A stretch of DNA of 64,000 bases, from the NCBI GenBank assembly GCA_003415625.1, contig PYIU01000010.1, forward strand, positions 1,734,501-1,798,500, given 5' to 3'. Positions 34,467 through 46,063 of the stretch are shown here, piece after piece. Within the stretch, counting starts at the first letter, position 1, and the number at the start of each line of letters is the position of its first letter. The translations under genes and the position numbers were made by a program. This stretch comes from Aquanectria penicillioides. Taxonomy: Eukaryota; Ascomycota; Sordariomycetes; Hypocreales; Nectriaceae. Under the pieces are notes generated by a model. The model did not search any database. It had not been told where the DNA came from and saw only the letters and a list, made by a program, of their open reading frames with translations.

Positions 34467-36345
34467 GGTTTATAGTCTAAAGCGTTGGAACTTCTACCTA
34501 GCCCATGATAGGATTCCCAGGCCTGTTTAGGTTATTTCAGAATAATTCTTCTCTTGCTAAAGGTACGTTTGGGGGTTGAGGTGTATGCATCACGGCATCC
34601 GCCATAGAGCGGCCGATCACGTGAGCGGTGAGCGCCGGCCTCGGTGACCGTGATATCCTCAAGAATCGGGGTCTCACCCCGGCGTTTCCGGGGTCGGCTG
34701 ACCATGCCAAGCCAGTATCCTCGAAGGTATCTCGTTACTGAAACCAGATCGACGACTAGTGGCTGTCATTCGTATCGTATCAAGCGCAGCGTCGAATGAG
34801 ATCGTGGAGCCTCACACCCTATCCACGAGGCCTCAGCCACGTGGACCAGCTGGACCCTTATCTTGGGACCTGCAATGCCTGAGATGTTGCAAGACTTCCT
34901 AATTTGACCTCGCTTATCACCACATATATAGATTGACTGTGACTGTACGGAGCAGAATCGGTGGGCGCAGATAAGCGAGAGAAGACGGCCTCAACAAACA
35001 CACCCCACGTCGACAGGGCCGTGTGAGATTGACTCTCGGCTCGTCGGCGCGGAGATGGGTTGGAGGCGGGGAAAAAGGTAAACTCTCTTGTAAAGCCAAA
35101 TTAAAACGGTCGCAAAGACGCCCAAGACTACCTTTGCACTAAGACAATGAGGCTATGGAATATTGGTTGACCGCTGGCTCAACCTACTAAAGAGCCTAGC
35201 GAGGGATGCCCCAAATTGGGGCTCAAGAGCATGCAGTTCGAGATAAAGCATCCTTGGCCTCCCCCGCGATTTAGAGCCCGGAAGTTTCAAGCATCGTGAA
35301 CCAATCAATCCGAGCTCGCTAACATGTTCAACTCCCGTCACCGTGGGCGTCCTATCCGCGACCCACCGGGTTGCAATCGAGCATTAGCGGCTCTATCAAG
35401 CTTTTGGATCGACTAAGCCCAAAACGACCCGGACTTTGAGTATCGGGTGCTTGATCACAGGAGCAGGCACCTCAAAGCCAAGAAAAACCGATCATGTGAA
35501 CGGCGCAGCACTCCGCAGCTACCCTGTTTAGGCAGCTTTCCACGGCAAGCTTCACATCAATTGCCATATATATCTCCAACTCCTGCCTAAACGGGCAACA
35601 CCCTGCTTCTATACAGCTTCGATGCGCTTGAGAGGTAGTATCTTATTATCTAAAATAAATAAAATATGCACCAATTTGGGTTAGCCGCGTTGTCGCGGCA
35701 GTGCGATGCCAACTCACGGCCGTGATACCGAGCACGAGGCCAATCGCCCGCCCAAGCCCAATGCATGACGCCGGCTTTCCCATCCTTGCATGGGGGTGCT
35801 GGTGTTGATCTTCTGAACGGGCTGATTGCCGGTGGCGATGACTTACGGAAGGGAAGATGCATTGGGCAATTGGAAGATGCAAATGCATCTAAATGCATCT
35901 TCCACTGCACTGCCAGATCTTGCTTCTAAATAACAGCAACTTGATATCAAACGCGCAGCCGGTATCGGTAGCCGTCGGTACGGGGCACCGTGCCGTGCCG
36001 TGCCGGAGTGTAACACGCGGGGGGTGTAAGATGAAGGCGATTTCGACCAGTCACTAATACCGTATCGTGCGCGTCTTCGCGCCGCCACCTGATTAGGCCC
36101 GCCTGAGATAATCGGCGTGATCGGTCCGGGGAAGATAAGGGAGACTGGGTCCAGATCGGGCTGCTCAACGCGGCCAGGGAGGGAAACTATAAACTATTTG
36201 AAAGGGCACCCGGTCTCTACAATCTTGATATCAGCAGCAACCGGCTTCTTCATACAGTCTCGACTCTTTCATAACAAGCAAGAACCGACTTGATCTTCCA
36301 TCAACTCATCTTGACTTTCGCTTCACACACTCCCAGACTTCAGAC
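34467..36345. other. Intergenic, 1.9 kb upstream of the Rieske-less oxygenase
   Basis: Holds a TATAAA at 36188-36193, about 155 bp before the ATG, followed by a pyrimidine-rich leader, plus the GGAAGATGCA repeats. No gene recognised. Confidence 0.55.
35852..35903. repeat. GGAAGATGCA repeat cluster with inverted copy
   Basis: The 10-mer GGAAGATGCA occurs at 35852-35861 and 35872-35881, and its exact reverse complement at 35894-35903. The last two form a 10-bp stem with a 12-base spacer; AAATGCATCT is also directly repeated inside. Could be a dimeric protein-binding site in the promoter of the gene at 36346. Confidence 0.6.
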
Positions 36346-37573
36346 ATGTCGTTCCTCAAGAGCTACTTCGGCCTCGGTGGCGGCGCTGCTGCTACTCCCG
36401 CTCCAGCTGAGCCGGATAACACCCGCCAGCCTCTCTGCCCCATGCCCCAGAACGCCACAACCCAGAACTCTGGGGTCAGAGCTCTTCCCGCTCCTTGGTA
36501 CATCTCCCAGGACATGTACGATCTCGAGAAGCGCGCCATCTTCTCCAAGAAGTGGCTTCTCACCACCCACAGCATCAGACTGCCCAACAAGGGCGACTGG
36601 CAACGATATCAGATCACCGAGTTCCACTACGTCGTCTGCCGCGACCAGAACGGCAGCATCCGGGCTTTCCACATCGACCAGGACCTCGAAGAGTTTGACA
36701 TTGCTCAGCACGGCATTCTTCCCATCCACGTGCACATCGACAAGAAGGATTTCATCTGGGTCAACCTTGACGGTGGCGAGAAGCCCGAGATTTCCTGGTC
36801 TGAGGACCTCGGCGGATCTGACACCCAGGAGCGCCTGAACGAGTACCCCTGGGGCAATTACGTCTACGACCACACCTGGGAGATGGAGGGCGAGTACAAC
36901 TGGAAGCTCCTTGGCGACAACTACAACGAGTGCTATCACTGCCGCGTCTCTCACCCTGATCTCCGCGAGCTCACCGACATCAACACCTACGTCGTCAACC
37001 CCGTCAACTCCTATCTCATGCACTTTGGCAGCCCCACCAAGGAGATGATTGAGCGCGGTTTCAAGATTGCCCCTACCTACTTCTTCCCCAACGCATCCGT
37101 CAACGTCTCGTAAGTCCCTAATGCGCACGAAGCGAGTATGGACAGATGACTAACTGTCCATCAGCCGCAACTTCTTCATGATGCAGCGATTCATCCCCAC
37201 CAGCCCCAGAACCTCCATCATGCGATATGAGGTCTACCGCAACAAGAACGCCAAGATGGAGGACTTCAAGGAGATTGACGCCCTTTACAAGCGAGTCATG
37301 TCCGAGGACAAGTTCCTCGCCCTGGGCGCCCAGGAGAACATCGAGCGCGGCGTCTTTGTCAACGGCGAGATGCACTCCGGCATGGAGAAGGGCGCCATCT
37401 GGTTCCAGACCTGCGTGCGCGAGCAGGTGCAAGCACACTTCAAGCGTGAGCAGGAGGCCGGCCACCAGATCTGGCCTGCGGAGCAGACCATGGTGAAGAT
37501 TGTTGCCGCGCAACCAGAGGGCGTGCAATTCACGGCGGCGCAGACATTAATGCGGGAGGCGATTGCTGTTTAG
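36346..37573 (+). CDS. Choline-monooxygenase-like oxygenase lacking the Rieske cluster
   Basis: Two exons, 36346-37109 and 37165-37573 (55 bp intron); 390 residues, versus roughly 430-440 for fungal relatives as I recall. The catalytic domain of aromatic-ring-hydroxylating/choline-monooxygenase-type enzymes is well kept: WEMEGEYNWKLLGDNYNECY, with His198 and His203 as candidate iron ligands in YHCRVSHPDL. The N-terminal Rieske domain starts normally (NKGDWQRYQITEFHYVVCRD), but after SIRAFHI it jumps to DQDLEEFDI: the CxH and CxxH [2Fe-2S] motifs, about 45 residues, are missing in frame. No splice signals could bring them in. Without the cluster, electrons cannot reach the iron by the usual route. 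The frame is open throughout, so it is either a recent loss-of-function allele or a repurposed paralog. Confidence 0.85.
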
Positions 37574-37939
37574 AGAAAAAATCTTGGTCTTTTAATTCCC
37601 TTTAGTATAGCGCTTACATGATCTTGGATGATCCTCTACGATGTTTTGATTAGGATGAAAAGAATGGATTTATAACTTCTACTCCCGCGTCTTTGCTCGA
37701 ATGGCAGGTGTATGTGTGAAAGAGTCATTATGGAATTGGAGTTCCATCTTGAGGACTTACGAAAACCTGCAAAATAATTACAAGATCCGACAGAGTGTTG
37801 TTCTGCAATACGCAAAAGGCAGGTAGATGATTGGAGTATCTATCGTTGCGATGGGACGTACAGAGAAGTCTCATGATGACCAAAACATGCAGGGACTTAT
37901 TCCACTGCGGTCAAGCACTCTAGGTCTGACATAACCCGC
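37574..37939. other. Intergenic
   Basis: Nothing coding recognised. Confidence 0.55.
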
Positions 37940-38904
37940 TTGGAAAACGAGTTGACCAGTTTAGATGTGGTTCTCCAAGGAGCCCAGAGGCTTCTGGATG
38001 GGCACGATGCCTCCAAGCTGCAGACCGCAGTGCAGTTGCACTCGGCCCTTATGGGAGCATCCAGTGTTCTGCAGAAGCTATGTCAAAAGCTGGAGGATAA
38101 GGTCAAGGGCAGTAAAACTCGGAAGACCATGAGGCGATTCGGCCTTCGTGTGCTAAAGTGGCCATATGAGAGTAAGGATGTGGATGCCATTGCACACAAG
38201 CTGGACAGGCACCTAGCTACACTATCGACAGCGTTGATTGTCGACAATATGACCATGCACATTAGCACGTAGTATGTTCAACCGTTGTCTTGATTGGATA
38301 ATCTGAATCTTCGAGACCTAACCGATCGCAGTTCCTATGCCCAACATAATTGGCTGGATGTTAATTTGTCCAAGCTCCCTGTTGTCAAGGATGCAGCCTT
38401 CAACTCCCACGCAGACGAGCACCATGGTCGCTGCCACCTCAATGCCCGAGTGCAGCTTCTCCAAGATATTAATCTGTGGGCACTCTAACTAGACAGCAAA
38501 AAAATCTTCTGGTTGAACGGCATGGCTGGGACAGGAAAGTCTACCATTCCTCGGACGGTCGCTGCAAGATTTGAAAAGGCCGAATGCCCTGCTGCGAGCT
38601 TCCTTTCAAGAGAGGAGAGGCAGATTGTAGCAATGCATCTAGCCTGGTTGGCGTTAGCACCCTCATACTCGTTGTTGACGCACTTGATGAATGCGACCAG
38701 TTTGAAGATTTTAGAACCATTATTAAGGTCTTGCCACACTTGAGACCACTGAGCTCGATCAAGCTGAGAGTATTCGTAACCAGCCGGCCTGAACTTCCCA
38801 TGCGACTTGCCTTTAGTAACATTCACGGCACATTTACTGATTTAGTCCTGCAAGACTTACCAAAGCCTGTCATTGAGCACGATCTTCATGAGTATCTCAC
38901 CTAG
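37940..38904 (+). pseudogene. NACHT NLR-like protein, truncated pseudogene
   Basis: Remains of a fungal STAND/NLR protein. The N-terminal helical domain (37940-38272) is typical of proteins in the HET/SesA-type recognition family. The NACHT P-loop GMAGTGKST is at 38519-38545 in WLNGMAGTGKST, after an in-frame stop near 38488. The Walker-B-like LILVVDALDEC and the downstream VTSRPEL follow in another frame, with about 100 residues between P-loop and Walker B deleted. No ankyrin, WD40 or TPR repeats follow. Intact relatives act in non-self recognition and cell death; this copy is dead. Confidence 0.75.
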
Positions 38905-39269
38905 CGGCTGGAACAAATCAAGTCAGACTTCAACAGTCAAGTTAATCCGAAAAGTCGACTTAATAACTCGCGCAGGTGCTTCAAAAGTCGTTTTCCTCAG
39001 TAAATTAAAGCGAGTTTTTAAGAAAGAAGGATAGCATAGGGTAGTAGTTAGAAAGGAATACTTTTACATCCTTATCTACGCATTAGTACACTTATCCTCC
39101 GCGGTAGATTAAAACTAGAGCTAGGAATCGATTTTCCTACACATGTGGCCCGCCTCAACACTATTTTTGTTCACCATCTTGCGCACGCAATTGCTTCAAA
39201 TGTATACAAATGGGGCATCCTGGCTGCCTAGCCTAACTCAAAACTCAGAATTGCCAACTCAAAAGGTCA
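38905..39269. other. Intergenic
   Basis: Nothing coding recognised. Confidence 0.55.
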
Positions 39270-42099
39270 TTAAGGTGAGACTAGCCTTGGATCTTGAAAT
39301 ACAAACTGCCATGTGTTGGCAGGCTGGGTGTTGAGAGAACTTGGTTGTGAAGATGCTGTCGTTGATGTAGTTGGTTGCGATGTGGGTGGCTGTGAGGTGT
39401 TTGATGCGGATCGATAGGCAGGATTCGGACTCGGGATGGGCTCTTGAGTCATGGGTCGAGCTGCATTATCGGATGTCTGCGCCCTGCGGAACGGCCGAGG
39501 GGTCGTGATCTCTGGCGACTCCGAGGTGACATACGGCTGTCTATAGTTTGTGGGTGGTACTGCAAAGCGTGACAATTCCGAAGGTTGTGGATTATGTGTA
39601 GGGGTGGTTGGTAAGCGAAATGCCTGCGCTGCAGATTCGCCACTTGTTCGCGTATTCGATGTGTGTGCCGAGCCGAAATTCGGTTGTGCTGCTTTTGATA
39701 TTGGAAATGGATATCCTTGATTCAAGGACATTGGGGCTTCGGGAGCGCGATAGCCTTGTGATGGGCTGTGATGCTGGGGAACATTCTCGTTTAACCCAAA
39801 CGGAAGATCAGAATTCCTGTCTTGAGCGCTGCCCTGGATTTGAGTTGAGGGGGATTCGTCGGACATTTGGGTGGAACAGATTGATAAATCTCGTAGCGTT
39901 GAATCGCTCGTGCGTTGCCGCACATCCCTCTCTCGAGGGGGAGGGAGACTATCTTGGTCGACCCATCCGTTCATCCGGAGGCTGTCGATGGCAGTTTGAA
40001 CCAAGACCCATTTTCTACGCGAGCTGCCTTCTTCGCTGTGGTCGTCATCTGGTTCCAAAGACTCTACGAGACGTGCATACGAAGAGATTGGGTCTGTAGG
40101 GACGAGGTTGGGAAGCTGGCGGAGTAGAGATAAATCGTCGTCCTCCTCCGAATCGGAGCTGCTGACACCGTCGCTATCTGGGTGGATATCGGAAGGGTGT
40201 TGGTCTTCGGACGATTGGTTCCCGACTGGCGAAGATATCTCTGCGCTAGGACGTCGAGTGGATTCAGCTGTGGTCGGCGGTGATCTTGGTAGGTCTCTGG
40301 AAGGAACTTCATCTAACAAACGTGGTTCAGTTTGATTATCCACTGCAACCACTGCAGGGTCTTGACCCGGCATGGCTTGGCTCCTCTCTGTCAATGGCGT
40401 TACACTGATGGCTGTAGAGCTGTCGTTGTTGCCTTCGGCTGAACGCTGGATATTTTCTGTTGCCTGACTGGTCGTTCTTGAGTTTTGATGCGCTTGGTGC
40501 CTCTTTTCTCGATCCTTTAAATAGCTGTGCACCAACTTGGCGTTCTGAGTCAAGAGGAAAGCAGGATCTTGAACATCTACAGCCTCCAGATCCTTAGCAG
40601 CCACCCAACTGACTGAATTCCTGTTGGGGAAGGGATTTCCTTCAAAGAACATGACGGGGAATTGCCGCTCAGTGACTAAAGGTCCTCCGTCCTTGTAGTC
40701 TTCTTTCCAACTCAAAACACCAGTCTCGGGGTCAGAAGTATAACACGTAGGTAGATGGTCTATAAGACCAAGCTCTTGGACTGTCTCGGGTATTCCGGTG
40801 TCGACGGGTTCATCTGTGGAAAGACACGGTAGCACTATGACGGGCAACCACAGTTTCGACGATGGCCAATAGGCTCTGTAAATATTTCCGGGGGTTGGAT
40901 CAACCAAGGGTGGCTCCGGGGGTCGAGACATGTGAACACGCTCATAGCTTGTCTTGGATTGCAATCGTGGCCTGGGCGGTTTGTTCCCGGCTCGGAATGC
41001 TTCACGTGCTACTTTGTTATTCATCTCAGCGAGGCTCTCGGTACAATTTAAGACGCGAGTGCCGAGCAGTCTAATGGCCAACCAGTTTTCTCTTTGCATT
41101 CGGTTGTGAGCCATGCCGTTTAGATGCTTCGCAGCCGCCATGATGGGTCGACCTTTAAAGTACAAGCCATGGGCCTCGCATCGGAGAATGTACCAGTCGC
41201 CATTGTAACTAGCTATGATGTACTTGATGGTCGCATTGCCGTCCTGGAAGACATCGACAAATTCGATTGTTCTGTCAACATTGATAGGCTGTGCTGATTC
41301 TGTTCGGATACGTTTGGCTGCTTGATCCGCATCTAAAGCTAAACTTCTCTTCGCTTTTTTCTGGAGGCATTAGCAAGAAAAAATATGTTGAATGTGGTTG
41401 AGAAGCCAGCCTTACAGGGTTGACAGATATAGATGAGCCAGTGGCTGTAGACGGGTTCGTTGCAGTCGACGAGTTTACGGATATGGACCGGCCAGCAAAC
41501 GAGGATGGGTTCGTGGAAGAAGGCGGATCAGTGGCTGTGGACTGAGTAGCAGGGCCATGTTGGTGGTTGGAAGACTCTGATTCCGGGTTTTGGGTATCTT
41601 TAGGTTCAAAATAAGGCTGCATATCTAGAGCATGTTGGCCAGATGCTGCTTGTATAGTTTCATCTTGCGCGATGACGGAATGGTTATTTGAATCATTCGG
41701 CTCCTGGGCATTTTCTTCAACGATGCAGAGGCTAAAAATATTGCAAAAGTCTTCGAGAACCGTATCTTTCTGCGCCTCCAAGGAAGCCAAGAACGACTTG
41801 TAGTCTTCCTGGATAGTCGCATTGTACTTGTTCTTTAGTTCGTTTAGCTGGGCACCGTGATCCAACGTACTCTGATGCACGGCAGCCCAGTCTTGTCCGT
41901 TAGGGTTGGAGGCAACGTTTTCCCACACCTGTTTGTCCTTGTCCTCGATGGCCTTTACCTTTTCCTTATGGACGACATGCGGAGATTTGAGGCTTTCAAC
42001 ATGCCGATAGACTTGTGAGACACACTCATATATTGCCTTGAGCTGGAGAAACACGGCCGGCGGGCCTGGATCAATCGTGGGGTCGCTATCGGGATCCAT
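39270..42099 (-). CDS. 924-residue orphan protein with a zinc-finger-like motif
   Basis: Two exons, 42099-41416 and 41360-39270, with a 55 bp intron (GTAAGG...CTCCAG); 924 residues. I do not recognise a named family. Residues about 10-115 are helical and charged, probably a coiled coil. Residues 150-228 are Ser/Thr-rich with SISVN repeated. After the intron there is a basic KKAKRS and later AAKRIR. Near residues 285-315 the stretch CEAHGLYFKG...KHLNGMAH has a C-x2-H...H-x5-H zinc-finger-like layout. Next, GNIYRAYWPSSKLWLPVIVL, later followed by QFPVMFFEG and SWVAAKDLEAVD, resembles a Tudor/PWWP-type fold. The last 450 residues are polar and disordered. A nuclear, chromatin-associated role is an inference only. 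A CTGGG array lies 74-110 bp upstream. Confidence 0.7.
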
Positions 42100-42172
42100 C
42101 GTGGTGAGGCGATGGATATGAGTGGATTATTTTCATGAGTTGTGGTCGTAGCCCAGTTTATCGCGAACGGTC

Positions 42173-42209
42173 CTGGGCTGGGCTGGGCTGGGCTGGGCTG
42201 GGCTGGGCT
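42173..42209. repeat. CTGGG pentanucleotide microsatellite
   Basis: About seven perfect copies of CTGGG, located 74-110 bp upstream of the ATG of the orphan gene (on its coding strand the repeat reads CCCAG). It probably lies in the promoter or 5' UTR, so length changes could affect expression. Confidence 0.9.
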
Positions 42210-44546
42210 TCTTCAGCCGCTTGACGCTTGGTGAGATGCCGATGTCTACTCAGGAGAAAGTGGGGTTTCGCAGTTAGGAGGATCGCAAATGCACGCGTTA
42301 GAACAATGTCAGGCGAGATTTGGCTGGCCTCGAAGTGATTGGAGGGTGGTGAACGAAGCATTTGCATGTTGGTTGGCCGTTCGACTGGCCGGGGCCACTC
42401 GTTTGCGCGTCCTCCATCCGCAACGCGACAGCCTGATTATTGGATGCCTCATTGCATGGATCTTGGACCGATACGCCGTGGTTCGCCTAGATTGTGTTTC
42501 TCCAATCAAGACCGTTGAAAAATTTGCCGTCACAATGTGATGACCGACCAGGCCAGCGGATCGCACGGCGGCGGTTCCGAGTCGCCAATCAGACGAGGCT
42601 TCGTCAGGTGTTAACCAACACGTTTCTTATTGTCCATGCAAGCCGTTGTTGGGTTGTCAGTTTCTAGCCGCTTAAAAATGATATTAATCACTCGAGACGG
42701 TGCGCAGAGAACGAGCGCTGCAGTTGGGTTTCAGTGCAGATCAATGTGGCAACGTGAATAGTCGTACCACAACTCCGGCCAGTGTCAATCATTTCGAAAC
42801 CAGCCGCTTTCCCCCTGCAGTGACGGCGTCAGACCGTTGCTACACTGCACAATAGAGCTGACGTGCAATCTGTAAGACATGGGACGAATGAAACTGTGAG
42901 ACCTTCAGTTGCAATGTTTCCCCCGCACCTTGTCGCATGTCTTGGCCAAGATTGTCAGAAGGTTGAGGCGCGTGATTCAAGGACTGCCGCATCTGGCTTG
43001 CTATGTAGGTAAGGCTGCAGCCGACCCATATCAATCTAGGCTTATCATAGGATGCCGTAAGGGGTGCATGCCTTTCTTTGGCTGTACCAAAATTATTAGG
43101 GAAAAAAAAGTAAAAAAGAGTGACCTGATTGGAGTCAGGCTGACAGTTGGTCGAGCAGCAAGATCCTTGCGCAAGAATCACGCCGCTCTGAAAGAAAAAG
43201 GAAATTATGCACGAGCTTATTGAGACATTAGAGGGAAGAGAAAACATAACGCTGGTTTGACTGACGCTAATTTGGTGTGCTAACGGAATGATGTGTGATT
43301 TTATTACTTTTTACTTTTACTTTTTATTCTCCGCAGCTTGACACCACGTCACCTCTGGCCATGTTCTTTCTCTTACCGCCGTCGCTGTGACATCCAGTCT
43401 ATCGGAACAAAAATCCCAACCTGAAGCTTTTGATTAATCGCAAAATCTGTTCGTTTGAAGACATTTGAAGGCACCAACACTACGATGTCAAGATATCAAA
43501 TCTACAGAGATACAGGAAACAAATGCCTCACGATGGGATCCCAGGAACTTCAAAGGTTCTTGCGTCAGTGGGAGCCAAGGTGTTTGCAGTGTCAACAATG
43601 GGCCATTATAATTCCCATTTCTTTCGAGAGAGCACTACTAAGCTTTGGGCTAATATTGCTATTAGTGCGAATGGCAATCATACAGCCGACGGGAAGGCAG
43701 GCTAACAATATGCACCAGCCACGCATTTCCTCTGGCTGATGCCGTTAGTTTTTGAAACGGATTGTCATAGACTATACATTGGGAAGCAAAGAATAATCAC
43801 AAATAACCTATAGGTACCCGTTGGCTCAAGTAATAGAAAGTACGAATAAAGAAGCTAGTTACTATTCTGATGCCTGCAAGATAATCCTAATCGACTAGTG
43901 CGGACTTGGGTTCAGGTTCGGCACAAGCCGAGGATTGTTGGATCCTTCGGTACCACCATGATTTGGCGAACCAATCTAGAACCTATCATTTGTTCGGCTT
44001 CGGTTAGTTCCAATACCCTGCAAACTCGGGGTATGCGAGCTGAGGGAGGAGTGGGGCTTGGGAAGAACATTTTCAAGATATGGGTTGATGATGTGCCGAG
44101 GTGTGAGATTAGTATCGCATAGTCGGGCCAAGGTATATCGTTGCTAAATTGTAATTTCGAGGGTGTTTAAATCGATTGATACAAAAAGAAATTGAGTTAC
44201 AAAGCTCCGCGAACACTCCAAGAACTAGGCTATGTGCTATTTACGGCACAACCCTTCGACTTCCACCACTGAACCCACTAATCAGGTATTCGTACCTAGC
44301 CAGGTGGGACAATTACCCTATGAGTACTGCCCTTCCTTAAGTCGCCAGAGTGGTAGCTCGATTTCAAAGAAAACATGTGCTCGGGTACCAAGCAGTTTCC
44401 ATCGCCCAAAACTACCGCTTATTCAATCATTACTTCGTAGGAAATAACATGCGTCCATCTCAACGTAGCGATGAAGAATATCGAGTCCAGACTTGGCAAA
44501 TATATCCAAGAATCAAGCTAGATACAATGAGCGCCATTTCCACGAC
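42210..44546. other. 2.3 kb without a clear gene
   Basis: Two coding-like scraps, 43523-43705 (+, containing GTSKVLASVGAKVFAVSTMG) and 43898-44122 (+), have no recognisable family and no convincing exon structure; they may be gene debris. Confidence 0.4.
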
Positions 44547-46063
44547 TCAGGGTTTCTTTCCCCAAATAAAGTAAAGCGGCATGTAAAGGTGAATCGACGG
44601 ATCTGAGAGATCCTTCTTTACTTTGGCGATGAAAGCCTCGACCTCATTCTCGCTCCAATTCAGGACACGCCCAAAAAGTGCAGGGGTGTAAGATTCAATC
44701 AACTGAAGCTCCTGCATGAGATTATACCTTCCAAGTTCTTTCAGTTTGGGGTCCTTCGGCCAAGGTCCAATTGGTGCCTATGTCCCATTCTCAATCTTTC
44801 AAAGTTCGTCAAGGATAAAGGAGACATTTACTGACCTTGAAAATCTGTTGCTGGACATCCACAAAGCCGGCCTTTTCTAATTTCTCTTTCCATGTGATTG
44901 CGATATCCAAAGGCTTACCAAACTTTGTTGCAGCATCGAGTATTGTTCTCATCCATTGTTGGGCATTCGTAGCCTTTTCCCCGGTACCATCGTCAGACAG
45001 AAAGGCCGTATACGCAGACTGCATCTCAATGTAACCTCCAGGAACTAAGTTCTCGTATGCTTTCCGGAAGAATGCGTCGTCATCAGCGAGGCAAACTGCT
45101 AGTTCTCTAGCATGAATAAAGTCGAACGGTTTGCGGTATACCCACTCCTCTTCAAAATCATCGACTTCAAAGACGCAGTTAGGTGGAATCCTGTATCATG
45201 GCTCGTTATTGGCATGTAACATAGCAGACCAGAACAACCTGCGTACCATTTAGGTTGTATAGGGCTCAGATCGGTCCCGATCACCTCCGCGGATGGGAAT
45301 TCACTTGACGCCAAATATTAGAATCTGATTTATACTGGGCTGTGCCGAAGTGGTGGTCGTCATGGGTCTTACTCCGCAAAGTCAATTGCCCAGATGCCTG
45401 TCCCAGTTCCTAGATCAAGTACGCGCTGGGGACTGTCGCCAATGGGTGCTCGGAAGAGGTCCCCTCCGAGGAGCAGGAGATAGATGTGATGGCCGAGATC
45501 CATTCGTTCTTGTTCCTTTTCGTCATTTGGCTGCATCCGATTAAGTTAGCTTTGTCGAATGCACCCATTTTGCGTTTAAATTTTGCACGCACAACAACAT
45601 AAGCGCCGTCATGAAAGGCATGATACCGACGTCCATTCTACAAGTTGTCAGAAGTTGACACGCAAAGCGGTACGGTATACAATGGATGTCGCCGACCTCA
45701 TATCTTAATCAAACAGCGATTTCATGTGAGAAGTGTCTCCTATTCGCAATATTTATCCACAACTCACTTGTAAGCTAAAATGCTCGACTTCAGGGATGTG
45801 AAGTAGCTCGCCGATGATCCTCTAGTGGAATGTCAAACAACATTGACTAGTGTCGCGTAAAGGAAGACCCACGAAGAGTTGTAGCTAGAATCAGTGTCCA
45901 GCGGGGCATCCTGAAAATGTTAATTCGCATTACCGAGGTTAATCGAGTTACTCACATCCACCTGCACTGGGTCCTCAGTGAGCGCTGCGAGCGTCTGCAG
46001 GGCGAGGGTCTGGGCCCCGTCGCGCTCCACTTGTTGGCTCCCCGGTGTCGTTTCTGTCGCCAT
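44547..46063 (-). CDS. LaeA-like SAM methyltransferase
   Basis: Eight exons: 46063-45956, 45910-45869, 45821-45768, 45637-45593, 45530-45373, 45303-45247, 45190-44836 and 44777-44547; 349 residues. All introns have GT-AG ends and each junction keeps the frame. It is a class I SAM methyltransferase of the fungal UMTA/LaeA-like group: NGRRYHAF, then VLDLGTGTGIWAIDFAD (motif I), then GTDLSPIQPKW, FDFIHAREL, and GGYIEMQS, ending YFIWGKKP. It shares motif I word for word with the methyltransferase at 17218, with a similar APIGDSP lead-in, but lacks the GC-rich codon use of that gene and has far more introns, so the two are old paralogs. The target is unknown. Confidence 0.85.
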
